From JBBQXY01 sp051004815 (lineage in GTDB: Bacteria; Chloroflexota; Ktedonobacteria; Ktedonobacterales; Ktedonobacteraceae): a DNA stretch of 23,832 bases. Below the pieces are notes generated by a model. The model was not told where the DNA came from. It searched no databases and worked only from the letters and a program-made list of their open reading frames with translations. The first letter of the stretch is position 1. The number at the start of each line of letters is the position of its first letter. The stretch is taken from the NCBI GenBank assembly GCA_051004815.1, contig JBPCJY010000050.1, positions 1-23,832 of the forward strand. Direction: 5' to 3'. A program made the position numbers and the translations under genes. Shown in pieces: positions 15,695 to 23,710 of the stretch.

Positions 15695-16267
15695 ATGCGG
15701 AAAAAGCGTATACGCAAGAAACGATACACACACAAGCTTGGAGCTATGCAGTGGAGATGGATGCTCGTGGGTGGGGCTGTGATTATCAGTTGCCTGTTGC
15801 TGGTAGCGATTGCTACCAGCCAGGGCCGGACTTCGACCAGTGATGCTACGATACAGCCACTTGTGACTGGCACTAAGACCGCAAAATCCATAAGTAGTGA
15901 GATATCGAATACATTTGTTATGGCAAACGCTCAGCAATTGACAGGTGTTCTACCACTCTCTGCTGGTGGGCCAATTCCTGTATCGGCAAATGTGCTCCAT
16001 CCCACGAATATAGCGCGTATGGTTGTCGATAATGTGCTCGTTTCTATCTATGCTGGCTCTATGGTGCGAACGCCTACCATTGGAGTCCTGGCGATATTGC
16101 GGGAGAATCTGACGAGCGGTGAGCAGAGCCTCCATCTCTATCAGACCGCGCAACCTGTCGGCGCATTGACTATTCTCACGGCGCATAATGGTGTTCTTAC
16201 GTTCTCTACTCCGAAGGCAAACGGCACTTTTAATCTTGGGACGAATCAATTTAGTTTAAAGGGGTAG
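15695..16267 (+). CDS. Membrane-anchored extracytoplasmic protein of unknown function
   Basis: A 190-residue protein with a very basic N-terminus (MRKKRIRKKRYTHK), one TM segment (about 23-43, LVGGAVIISCLLLVAIA) and an outside domain of about 145 residues, so a signal-anchor topology is expected. The outside part is strand-rich and Thr/Ser/Val-rich (VVDNVLVSIYAG, GALTILTAHNGVLTFS), suggesting a small beta-fold. I recognise no family. ATG 15695 is chosen because TGAGGA lies five bases before it; an alternative GTG at 15677 overlaps the upstream stop. It may partner the secreted protein encoded just upstream. Confidence 0.75.
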   Translation: MRKKRIRKKRYTHKLGAMQWRWMLVGGAVIISCLLLVAIATSQGRTSTSDATIQPLVTGTKTAKSISSEISNTFVMANAQQLTGVLPLSAGGPIPVSANVLHPTNIARMVVDNVLVSIYAGSMVRTPTIGVLAILRENLTSGEQSLHLYQTAQPVGALTILTAHNGVLTFSTPKANGTFNLGTNQFSLKG

Positions 16268-16340
16268 TGACTGCTCAGGTTTTGACTTCTCACTGCCGAC
16301 GGCAGTTTGTAAGAGTTTGTATATGGATGAGCCATAAGCG

Positions 16341-16397
16341 GCAAGGAGTCCGTTTTGTGGAGGTGTAGTCTGCACCTCCCCAAAACGGACTCCTTGC
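16341..16397 (+). terminator. 25-bp hairpin between the surface-protein and kinase operons
   Basis: Arms 16341-16365 (starts GCAAGGAGTCCGTTTTG) and 16373-16397 pair at 24 of 25 positions around a 7-nt loop, 73 bp after the anchored-protein stop. It separates two same-strand operons and lies before the kinase promoter, so a terminator role is likely, though no U-tract follows. Confidence 0.65.
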
Positions 16398-16454
16398 TGT
16401 AAGTAATAATGACTAAGATGTGAGCAGTGACCACAATTTCTGTGAAAAAATTCA

Positions 16455-16483
16455 TTGACATACATGTGATTATCTTGGATAAT
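16455..16483 (+). promoter_or_regulatory. Strong promoter for the kinase operon
   Basis: Perfect TTGACA (16455-16460), 17-nt spacer and GATAAT (16478-16483, 5 of 6). The implied start near 16490 gives a 5' leader of about 140 nt before the first kinase ATG, long enough for leader-based control, though no known riboswitch was recognised. Confidence 0.75.
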
Positions 16484-16629
16484 TGGAAGTGATTATACTA
16501 TGCTTTTTTCTAGCAATTGTAGTAATAATAGAAAAACATGTAAAAGCGATCACATAAAGGTATATTCCTAGTGTTGTTCCTGGATATTGGATAGCAAGAA
16601 CTGCGGCATGCAGAAGGATAGGTGCGGTA

Positions 16630-19119
16630 ATGAGCACAAACTCACGGCAACTTGGCAAATACGAATTGCAGGAAATTCTGGGACGAGGGCCTATGACTGA
16701 AGTGTGGAAGGCCTTTGACACTCAGCTGAATCGTTACGTTTCTATCAAGTTCTTCCACCCACATCTGCCAGCAACACAGTCTGTCCCTGCTTTTGTGGCA
16801 AGTTTTCTTGATGAGGCGCGGATAGTTGCTTCCTTACACCATCCCAATATTGTGCAGATACACGACTTCCAGGTCTTTCGGCCCCCAGCATTCGCAAGCA
16901 TCACACCTTGTGTGGAGATGGATTACATTGAGGGACAAACGTTAGCGGACTACATTAAAAACACGTCGCACATGGGGAGATTCCCGCTTGCTGCTGAGGT
17001 TGTTCGTCTGTTGCACCCTATCAGTGCGGCCATCGATTATGCGCATCAACAAGGTATTGTGCATAACGATATCAAACCAAGCAATATTCTGCTTGGTAAG
17101 TCAAGCCACTCTAGCATGCCACTGCCTTTACTGACTGACGTCGGTATGATGCAGCTATTGAAAACGGTCAATTGGCCGCTCAGCAACGTGTCTTACATAT
17201 CGCCGGAGCAGGCGCAGGGACATGTTGGTAATGAGCGAAGTGATCTCTACTCGCTGGGGGTAATACTCTATGAACTGTTTACAGGAACATTGCCCTTTGA
17301 TGGTGATAATCCAGCTGACACCATTTCACAGCATATGAGTGCCACCCCGACGCCTCCAGCACTGATTAACCCGAACATTCTTCCGGCGGTCACTGCTGTA
17401 CTTTTGCGCAGCCTGGCCAAAGATCCAGCTATGCGCTATGCAAGTGCTGGTGCAATGATTAGCAGTCTGGCTAGAGCACTCAACATACCTATTATAGCGG
17501 AGCCTATTCAGATTGATGAGTCAGACGACACAAGGAATAGCCCGACATACATTACAGCGGATCCGGCGGCTGGAATGACGCCGTCTTCACCGGGGCTACC
17601 TGGCTGGGAGAGTGGGTCTTTCCCTGCTCCGGGCATCTCGTCTGCCATGACATCAATACCAGCGGAAATACCCGGCAATGGCAGACACGTATCCTCCGTT
17701 TCTATGACACCTGCGCTACAGCCTGACGGTGCTTCCAGGAGCTTGTCTGCTATGGATATGGGACTTCCGACGTTAGCGGCAGCCCAGGCGGCGTATCCTG
17801 TGGCTCAGTCGCGTGGGCCAGTCACTCCTATGCCACCGACGCATGTAGCGAGAGCTGCGGTGCCGAATGCGCCTCAAGTGGCTCCTGTGCCGCCTCCGAC
17901 GGTGGCTTCACCGCAGAAACGTAGGAAACGGGGATTATTCATCGCTTTGATGGCTCTGTTGATCATAATATTGTTAAGCTCAGCCTTAGGGAGTTACTTT
18001 GTGTTTTTTTCACGCGGGAACGTAGCACCAGCAATACCGATAGTGGGGCATGCATTCTTTATTAGTAGCGGACTTTTGAGCACAAATCCACAGGACAGCA
18101 AGGGAATTACCGATCAATTACAGATCAATATGCAAAAGATGGCTTCTCCTTCGCCTGGCAATGCCTATTACGGTTGGTTATTGAACTCGATAGGGTCGGA
18201 TTGGCAGCCTATCCCTCTGGGAAAATTAACGTTCCATTCTGATGGCACCGCGAGTCTCACTTATCAAGGTGATGCAAATCACACGAATCTGCTGGCAAGC
18301 AACAGTCGCCTACTTATCACTGAAGGGGATGCCAGTGCATTACCTGCTAGCCCTTCTGTAGATCCCAGTACATGGCTCTACTATTCCGCGTTCTCCCAAA
18401 AGCCCAACCCGTTGGATACAGAGAAGCACTACAGTTTGTATGACCACTTTCGTCACCTTCTCGCGGCAGATCCCAAGCTCGCTTCAGTCGGCTTAACCGG
18501 TGGGTTGGATATCTGGCTGTATAGAAATACAGAAAAGATACTTGAATGGAGTGGCAGTGCGAGGGACTCCTGGAAGGACAAAAGTACCACGAGTGCGGGT
18601 TTCATAGATCGTCAGCTCTTGCGAATCCTGACGTATCTCGATGGCACAACGTACATCCAACAACAGTTGCCTGGTGTACCACCGATCTTCGATAGCACGA
18701 ACAATATTGCGAAAGTTGCCTTGCTTGAGTTTGATCCCCAGAACCAAAACCCGCCTGGCTATCTGTATCATATTACTACGCATCTTCATGATATAGCTCA
18801 GATTAGCGATACTGATCCGCAACAGAAATCACTGGCTATTCAAATCGATACGGCTATTAGTAATGTGAACACCTGGCTACATCTTGTGCAGTCCGATGCA
18901 CTCCAGCTTTATAAGATGACGCCTGACCAATTGTTCAGTGCTCAAGGTCTGTCTCTGCTGGATGATTTGGCAGCACAAGCGAACAACGCATTTGTTGGTC
19001 AGATCGATCCATATACCCACCAGGTAAAGGAAGGCGTTGTACAGATTCACTATAGTGCCCAGCGTTTGGCAACCTTTGACATTAGAGCATGTACCTCGAC
19101 TGAACCCTGCACTGTGTAA
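16630..19119 (+). CDS. Membrane-anchored Hanks-type Ser/Thr kinase-like protein with degenerate motifs (possible pseudokinase)
   Basis: An 829-residue protein: kinase domain (about 9-275), Pro/Ser/Thr-rich linker, TM helix (about 435-457) and a large outside domain. Lys40, the alphaC Glu62, Asp147 and Asp170 are all present. Several hallmarks are altered: the glycine loop reads GRGPMTEV (third Gly is Thr), HRD is HND, DFG is DVG, and the GT-P-Y activation-loop phosphosite of its paralogues is replaced (NVSYISPE). Loss of the HRD Arg together with the activation-loop Thr argues against phospho-activation; it may be a regulatory pseudokinase or a constitutive non-RD kinase. The ectodomain starts with an RskA-like beta-sandwich interrupted by a helical region with five His shared with the next kinase, and ends TFDIRAC. 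It is first gene of a three-kinase operon. Confidence 0.88.
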   Translation: MSTNSRQLGKYELQEILGRGPMTEVWKAFDTQLNRYVSIKFFHPHLPATQSVPAFVASFLDEARIVASLHHPNIVQIHDFQVFRPPAFASITPCVEMDYIEGQTLADYIKNTSHMGRFPLAAEVVRLLHPISAAIDYAHQQGIVHNDIKPSNILLGKSSHSSMPLPLLTDVGMMQLLKTVNWPLSNVSYISPEQAQGHVGNERSDLYSLGVILYELFTGTLPFDGDNPADTISQHMSATPTPPALINPNILPAVTAVLLRSLAKDPAMRYASAGAMISSLARALNIPIIAEPIQIDESDDTRNSPTYITADPAAGMTPSSPGLPGWESGSFPAPGISSAMTSIPAEIPGNGRHVSSVSMTPALQPDGASRSLSAMDMGLPTLAAAQAAYPVAQSRGPVTPMPPTHVARAAVPNAPQVAPVPPPTVASPQKRRKRGLFIALMALLIIILLSSALGSYFVFFSRGNVAPAIPIVGHAFFISSGLLSTNPQDSKGITDQLQINMQKMASPSPGNAYYGWLLNSIGSDWQPIPLGKLTFHSDGTASLTYQGDANHTNLLASNSRLLITEGDASALPASPSVDPSTWLYYSAFSQKPNPLDTEKHYSLYDHFRHLLAADPKLASVGLTGGLDIWLYRNTEKILEWSGSARDSWKDKSTTSAGFIDRQLLRILTYLDGTTYIQQQLPGVPPIFDSTNNIAKVALLEFDPQNQNPPGYLYHITTHLHDIAQISDTDPQQKSLAIQIDTAISNVNTWLHLVQSDALQLYKMTPDQLFSAQGLSLLDDLAAQANNAFVGQIDPYTHQVKEGVVQIHYSAQRLATFDIRACTSTEPCTV

Positions 19120-19158
19120 CGAGAGGGATGCTGCTGAGATACGAATCAGGAGTGTATC

Positions 19159-21537
19159 ATGAGTACAAACTCATCACATCTTGGAAAATATGAACTATTG
19201 GAGCGTTTGGGACAGGGTGGTATGGCAGACGTTTGGAAAGCACGCGATACGCAATTGCAACGCTACGTCGCCATCAAAATTCTGCATGCGAATCTGCAAG
19301 AAGACCCGAACTTTATTACGCGTTTCGAGCGTGAAGCCCAATTTATTGCTTCCCTTCACCATCCAAACATTATGCAGATTCATGACTTCCAAGTAGCAAG
19401 CCCCCTTGAAGCAAACGTGCCCATTGCTTACATGGTAATGGATTATGTCGAAGGTGGAACGCTGGCCGATTACATCGCCAGCACTTCTGCTAAAGGAACG
19501 ATTCCTTCTCCGGCGCACATTGTGAATCTTTTTACCTCGATCGGCCTTGCCGTTGACTATGCCCACTTGCGGGGTATGATTCACCGCGACATCAAGCCGG
19601 CGAATATTCTGCTGGATAAGCAGCATACGGCACGTAATCCTATGGGTGAGCCTATTCTGACTGACTTCGGGGTAGCCAAACTCCTGGCAGTGTCCAGCAG
19701 TGTCCTTAGCAGTTCTCAGGCAGGGACGCCGCTCTACATCTCACCAGAGCAGGCTAGCGGCTATCCTGGCAACGAGCGCAGTGATCTCTATGCGCTAGGG
19801 GTTATTCTGTATGAAATGGTGACGGGAGTGCTGCCTTTTAGAGGGGACACGCCGGTAGCAGTAATTATGCAGCATATCAATGTAGCTCCTACTGATCCTG
19901 CCCTTATCAATCCCAATGTGCCAGCCTCTCTGTCGATGGTTATCTTAAAGGCACTGGCGAAAGACCCAAACGCACGTTTCGCCAGTGCTTCTGCTATGAC
20001 TGTTGCCATCGCGGAGGCACTGAATATTCCGGTTCCTGAGAGCCTTCATGACTATCGACAGGATACGTTGAATAGACCCACGTATGGTGCTGCAAGTGGG
20101 CAGCCAGGCATGACACCGCTGCCCGCTACGCCATCATTTGATAGCATGGGAGCGACACATCTAGCCTCTCTCTCTTCCGCACAGTCACAGCCTATGGCTA
20201 CTTCCGGTGAAGGTGGCGCAGCTATGAATGTACAAAGAACACCTTTACCAACTCCTCCTCCTGTGGCACCATTCTTGCCGCCCGTGCGACCACGGAGACG
20301 AAGGAGAGCATTGTACCTGGCTCTGATTGTGCTGGCTATGCTGGTGCTGCTGGGTTCAGGTGTAGGCGCATACCTGGGATTCTTTCAGAAAAAGCCGACG
20401 AGCGGCCCGGTTCTTCCTCCAGCAAGCCAGGTGGTAGGACAGGCTTTCTTTATCAGCACCGGACAGTATGATGCGCGTTCCGCGCAAGGGATTGCTGATG
20501 AGTTGGAGATTGACCTGCAAAACCTTCCTTCGCCTCACGCTGGTAAAAGTTATTACGCCTGGTTGCTGGCTGATATACATCCTCAAGTGGAAGCTAATCC
20601 GCTACAGCCGCAACCATTGTTTAAGCTGCCGCTTTTGCTCACGCCGAATGCCTTACCTGTCAAGGGTGGGAAGGCAAGTTTCCTCTATACTGGTACGGCC
20701 CATCATGATAACTTGTTCTCGTTGGCGAGCCGCTTGCTCATAACGGAGGAGGATACCACAGGAACGCCGCGTGGTCCCGCCGCGGATCGCAGCATGTGGC
20801 GTTACTATGCGCAGCTTCCGCAAACACCCTATGGGACGGGGACGCCGCAGTTGAGTGCGCTCGATCATATTCGTCACCTATTCTATAAAGAAACGGTGGT
20901 AGATGTGCTGGGATTACCAGGAGGGTTGGACGTTTGGCTCTACAGGAATACGGAAAAGCTGATGGAGTGGGGAACTGCCGCGCGGGATGATTACGGCAAG
21001 AATCCGGGTGAAATGCATGTGCTATTTATTAGCATGTTGGACTACCTGGATGGATCACCAAATGTGCATTTGGATATACCGGGCGGTGCGCCAGTATATG
21101 CCGATCAAACGGCGGCGCAAGTGTCCTTACTTTCGGTAGATCCGGTACAGCAAAAGGGAACTGAGTTGAAAAATAATCCTCCTGGCTATGTCAGTCATAT
21201 CCCTATTCACCTGAATGGGGTGATTAATGCGCCGGATGTGACACCGGAGATGGTTAAAATCTCCACGCAGATTCTTACCGACTTGAATAACGCGGCAACA
21301 TGGTTAAACGAGGCGCGAGGCTATGCGCGGCAATTGGCTCAGATGGACAGTACGCAATTGTCGCAGCCACAGACGCTGACGATGGTTGATAAGTTACTGA
21401 CGGATGTAACTTATGCCTATGTTGGCAAGCTCGATCCAGCGACGGACCAGGTAGTGCCTGGCGTTTTGCAGGCTCACGACAATATCCAGCAACTGGCAGC
21501 TTTTACGATTACCAATAAACTGCCGAACAGTATCTGA
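19159..21537 (+). CDS. Membrane-anchored Hanks-type Ser/Thr protein kinase
   Basis: A 792-residue PknB-like receptor kinase. The kinase domain (about 9-275) keeps Lys40, Glu59, the HRD motif at 142-144, NILL, DFG at 169-171, a GTPLYISPEQ activation segment and SDLYALG; the third glycine of the loop is Ala (GQGGMADV). An acidic-poor Pro/Thr linker leads to a basic stop-transfer (RPRRRRR) and a TM helix (about 385-407). The ectodomain is homologous along its whole length to that of the preceding gene, including HxxH, GGLDVWLYRNTEK, HxxxH and a late His (H570, H573, H680, H684, H773). It begins 39 bp after the first kinase with CAGGAG six bases before the ATG. It is likely catalytically active and could phosphorylate the lead kinase-like protein, as an inference. 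Confidence 0.94.
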   Translation: MSTNSSHLGKYELLERLGQGGMADVWKARDTQLQRYVAIKILHANLQEDPNFITRFEREAQFIASLHHPNIMQIHDFQVASPLEANVPIAYMVMDYVEGGTLADYIASTSAKGTIPSPAHIVNLFTSIGLAVDYAHLRGMIHRDIKPANILLDKQHTARNPMGEPILTDFGVAKLLAVSSSVLSSSQAGTPLYISPEQASGYPGNERSDLYALGVILYEMVTGVLPFRGDTPVAVIMQHINVAPTDPALINPNVPASLSMVILKALAKDPNARFASASAMTVAIAEALNIPVPESLHDYRQDTLNRPTYGAASGQPGMTPLPATPSFDSMGATHLASLSSAQSQPMATSGEGGAAMNVQRTPLPTPPPVAPFLPPVRPRRRRRALYLALIVLAMLVLLGSGVGAYLGFFQKKPTSGPVLPPASQVVGQAFFISTGQYDARSAQGIADELEIDLQNLPSPHAGKSYYAWLLADIHPQVEANPLQPQPLFKLPLLLTPNALPVKGGKASFLYTGTAHHDNLFSLASRLLITEEDTTGTPRGPAADRSMWRYYAQLPQTPYGTGTPQLSALDHIRHLFYKETVVDVLGLPGGLDVWLYRNTEKLMEWGTAARDDYGKNPGEMHVLFISMLDYLDGSPNVHLDIPGGAPVYADQTAAQVSLLSVDPVQQKGTELKNNPPGYVSHIPIHLNGVINAPDVTPEMVKISTQILTDLNNAATWLNEARGYARQLAQMDSTQLSQPQTLTMVDKLLTDVTYAYVGKLDPATDQVVPGVLQAHDNIQQLAAFTITNKLPNSI

Positions 21538-21560
21538 AGACGAGAGGGTGGGACGCGAGG

Positions 21561-23204
21561 ATGAATACAGGGCCACAACGCCTTGGTAAATACGAAATGC
21601 AAGAACATCTGGAACGTGGCGGCATGGGCGAGGTCTGGAAGGCGTACGATACCCAACTGCGTCGCTATGTGGCGATAAAGCTATTACAGGGTAATCTACG
21701 CGACAACGCAGATTTCGTAGCACGCTTCACTCGTGAGGCGCAGTTTGTCGCCGCTCTCCATCATCCCAACATTGTACAGATTCACGATTTCCAATTCACC
21801 GATACCAGAGAATCAGGTGCTACGGCTTATATGGTGATGGACTATGTTGAGGGTGGAACGCTGGCTGACTATATTCGTGCTACATCGCGTAAGGGTCAAT
21901 TTCCCTCTGCCGCTGACATAGTGTCTCTCTTTACCGCTATCAGTCTCGCACTTGACTATGCTCATCGGCAAGGGATGGTTCATCGGGACATCAAACCAGC
22001 GAACATTCTGCTCGATAAGCGCAATCCATCAGGTAAGCCGATGGGCGAACCTATCCTGACCGATTTTGGTATTGCCAAGTTACAAGGAGCAACCACCAGC
22101 ACACTAACTGGCTTTATAGCTGGTACGCCTCGTTATATCTCACCGGAGCAGGCGCAGGGCCAGCCAGGGGATGAACGCGCTGATCTCTACTCGCTTGGTA
22201 TTATTCTCTATGAAGTGTTGGCGGGCCGCGCACCTTTTCAGGGTGATAACCAAATATCTATTATGATGCAGCACATTTATGAAGAACCTCCTGCGCCAAC
22301 CCTCTTTAACCCGCGTATTTCGCCCACTCTGGCGGCGGTTGTGCTACGGAGCATCGCCAAAGATGCAGGGCAGCGTTTCCCTTCTGCCTCCGCGATGACT
22401 GTTGCGCTAGCTCAGGCACTCAATGTAGCGGTCCCGGCAAGCCTGGGAACGCCTCCTGGTATGGACATACAAGCTGATTACAATCCGCTCCAACCCGTCA
22501 ATCTAGCGCACGAGAATACTCCTTCTACCTCTCATCTTACGGCTCCATATCCTTTGTCGTTCACACCTATAGATAGTAAAGTAGAGGCGGGAGTTAACAC
22601 GCCCGTACATCGTACCCCAGCACCGATACCTTTGGGGGGTAGTTTTCCAGTTCCCATACGAACGCCTGCTTTTGCTGTAGCTCCGCCTTTCCTACGAAGA
22701 AGATGGCTCTCTATCGCTTTGATTGCTTGCAGTATTATCGTACTAGTTGGAGCCGGGATAGGGGCTATCGCGCTGTTTACCGCATCTTCCCACGGAGGTG
22801 TGACCACTACGCCACAGCCGTCAGGTGTAAAGGTGGGAGCTATTACCTTTGGTAGCAGCAAGCAAGGTACTAACGATCAATTGCAAGTTGACTTACAGAT
22901 CGCTCTTCCCGCGCATGCCGGAAAAATCTACTATGCGTGGTTAGACACGTTCTCTGAGAATCCAAGCTTGCCGCCGCAGTGGCCTTTATGTAGCACGGTA
23001 CAGCATTGTTCCTTTACTGACGCGCAACATCGCAATTTGCTTGCGCAGTATGATTGGTTTCTTATTATTGAAGAGGACACGAGTGCAACGTCTTCCATAC
23101 CGCCCGCTGCTGGAAGACTGTATTATGCTGATATATCTCACAATGGCCCCAACACCTTCGATATTAAAATGTGTCCATTACATAGCTCAAGCCTATGCAG
23201 ATAA
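21561..23204 (+). CDS. Membrane-anchored Hanks-type Ser/Thr protein kinase with short ectodomain
   Basis: A 547-residue paralogue of the two upstream kinases. The catalytic set is intact: Lys40, Glu59, HRD at 141-143, DFG at 168-170 and a GTPRYISPEQ activation segment; the first Gly of the loop is Glu (ERGGMGEV). After a Pro-rich linker, one TM helix (about 382-410) leads to an outside domain of only about 140 residues. This matches the RskA-like sandwich of its paralogues (KIYYAWL, then NLLAQYDWFLIIEEDTS) and ends TFDIKMC. It therefore lacks the His-containing helical region but keeps the final strand, so it shows the simple form of the domain. It lies 23 bp after the second kinase. No hairpin follows before the biotin carrier gene 109 bp downstream. 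Confidence 0.93.
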   Translation: MNTGPQRLGKYEMQEHLERGGMGEVWKAYDTQLRRYVAIKLLQGNLRDNADFVARFTREAQFVAALHHPNIVQIHDFQFTDTRESGATAYMVMDYVEGGTLADYIRATSRKGQFPSAADIVSLFTAISLALDYAHRQGMVHRDIKPANILLDKRNPSGKPMGEPILTDFGIAKLQGATTSTLTGFIAGTPRYISPEQAQGQPGDERADLYSLGIILYEVLAGRAPFQGDNQISIMMQHIYEEPPAPTLFNPRISPTLAAVVLRSIAKDAGQRFPSASAMTVALAQALNVAVPASLGTPPGMDIQADYNPLQPVNLAHENTPSTSHLTAPYPLSFTPIDSKVEAGVNTPVHRTPAPIPLGGSFPVPIRTPAFAVAPPFLRRRWLSIALIACSIIVLVGAGIGAIALFTASSHGGVTTTPQPSGVKVGAITFGSSKQGTNDQLQVDLQIALPAHAGKIYYAWLDTFSENPSLPPQWPLCSTVQHCSFTDAQHRNLLAQYDWFLIIEEDTSATSSIPPAAGRLYYADISHNGPNTFDIKMCPLHSSSLCR

Positions 23205-23313
23205 GCAGGGTGATGATACGGCCCAATATCTCTCAAACATATAGGGAGAGAGGAAGCTATGTGACATAATGAGGGGTAAAAGCATTTGCTATAAAAGGGA
23301 GAATTGAGCAGAT

Positions 23314-23526
23314 ATGAAACGTGTTGTATCGAATATGGCCGGGGTTGTGTTGGAGTTTCTGGTCAAGCAGGGTGATAAGGTGGAGGTTGATCAGGATGTG
23401 GTGATGCTGGAGTCGATGAAGATGCAGATTCCAGTGCAGTCCACGGTGAATGGGACAGTGAAGACGGTGAAGGTGAGCGAGGGTGATTTCGTCGATGATG
23501 GGGATGTGTTGTTGGAGATTGAGTAA
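23314..23526 (+). CDS. Free-standing biotin carboxyl carrier domain protein
   Basis: A 70-residue single biotinyl/lipoyl domain. The biotin site is MLESMKMQIP with Lys36 as acceptor; an earlier GVVLEFLVKQGDKVEVDQ and a late VKVSEGDFVDDGDVLLEIE complete the flattened beta-barrel. It lacks the N-terminal Pro/Ala linker of AccB and the biotin carboxylase part of fused alpha subunits, so it must act with a separate biotin carboxylase, not in this window. It most likely carries CO2 for the beta subunit encoded at 12947, nearly 9 kb away on the same strand. GGGAGA lies ten bases before ATG 23314. It is a small acidic cytoplasmic protein. Confidence 0.93.
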   Translation: MKRVVSNMAGVVLEFLVKQGDKVEVDQDVVMLESMKMQIPVQSTVNGTVKTVKVSEGDFVDDGDVLLEIE

Positions 23527-23706
23527 GGGAATATATTGATTTTCTCCGCTCCGCATTGTCCAAATCATATTGTATCCACTTCTCAATAGGCCAATCTTCG
23601 ACCAATTCCATTCTATCGGCGGCCGATTGACAATATTCGGGGGAGATATCGCAGCTTTTCCAGTTACGGTTGAGTTGTTCTGCTACGACAGCCGTTGTGC
23701 CTGACC
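23527..23706 (-). pseudogene. DNA methyltransferase C-terminal remnant, cut by a TnpB element
   Basis: Reading minus from 23704: SGTTAVVAEQLNR, then NWKSCDISPEYCQSAADRM and a tail EKWIQYDLDNAERRKSIYS. This fits the SAM-binding motif I region (DPFxGSGTT...A..L.R..IG.DI.PEYC..A..R) near the C-terminus of beta/gamma-class N6-adenine or N4-cytosine DNA methyltransferases. Everything before the second Gly of GSGTT is replaced by the IS end, so the upstream part should lie beyond the element, outside the window. There is no stop before the biotin carrier gene: the frame runs on antisense into it until 23363, so the 3' side is also rearranged or overlapping. Non-functional as it stands. Confidence 0.72.
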
Positions 23707-23710
23707 GTGA

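Noticed and set aside
23363..23526. Continuation of the methyltransferase frame antisense to the biotin carrier gene
   Set aside because: It becomes Pro/Ser/His low complexity exactly where it overlaps the carrier gene, so it is shadow rather than methyltransferase.
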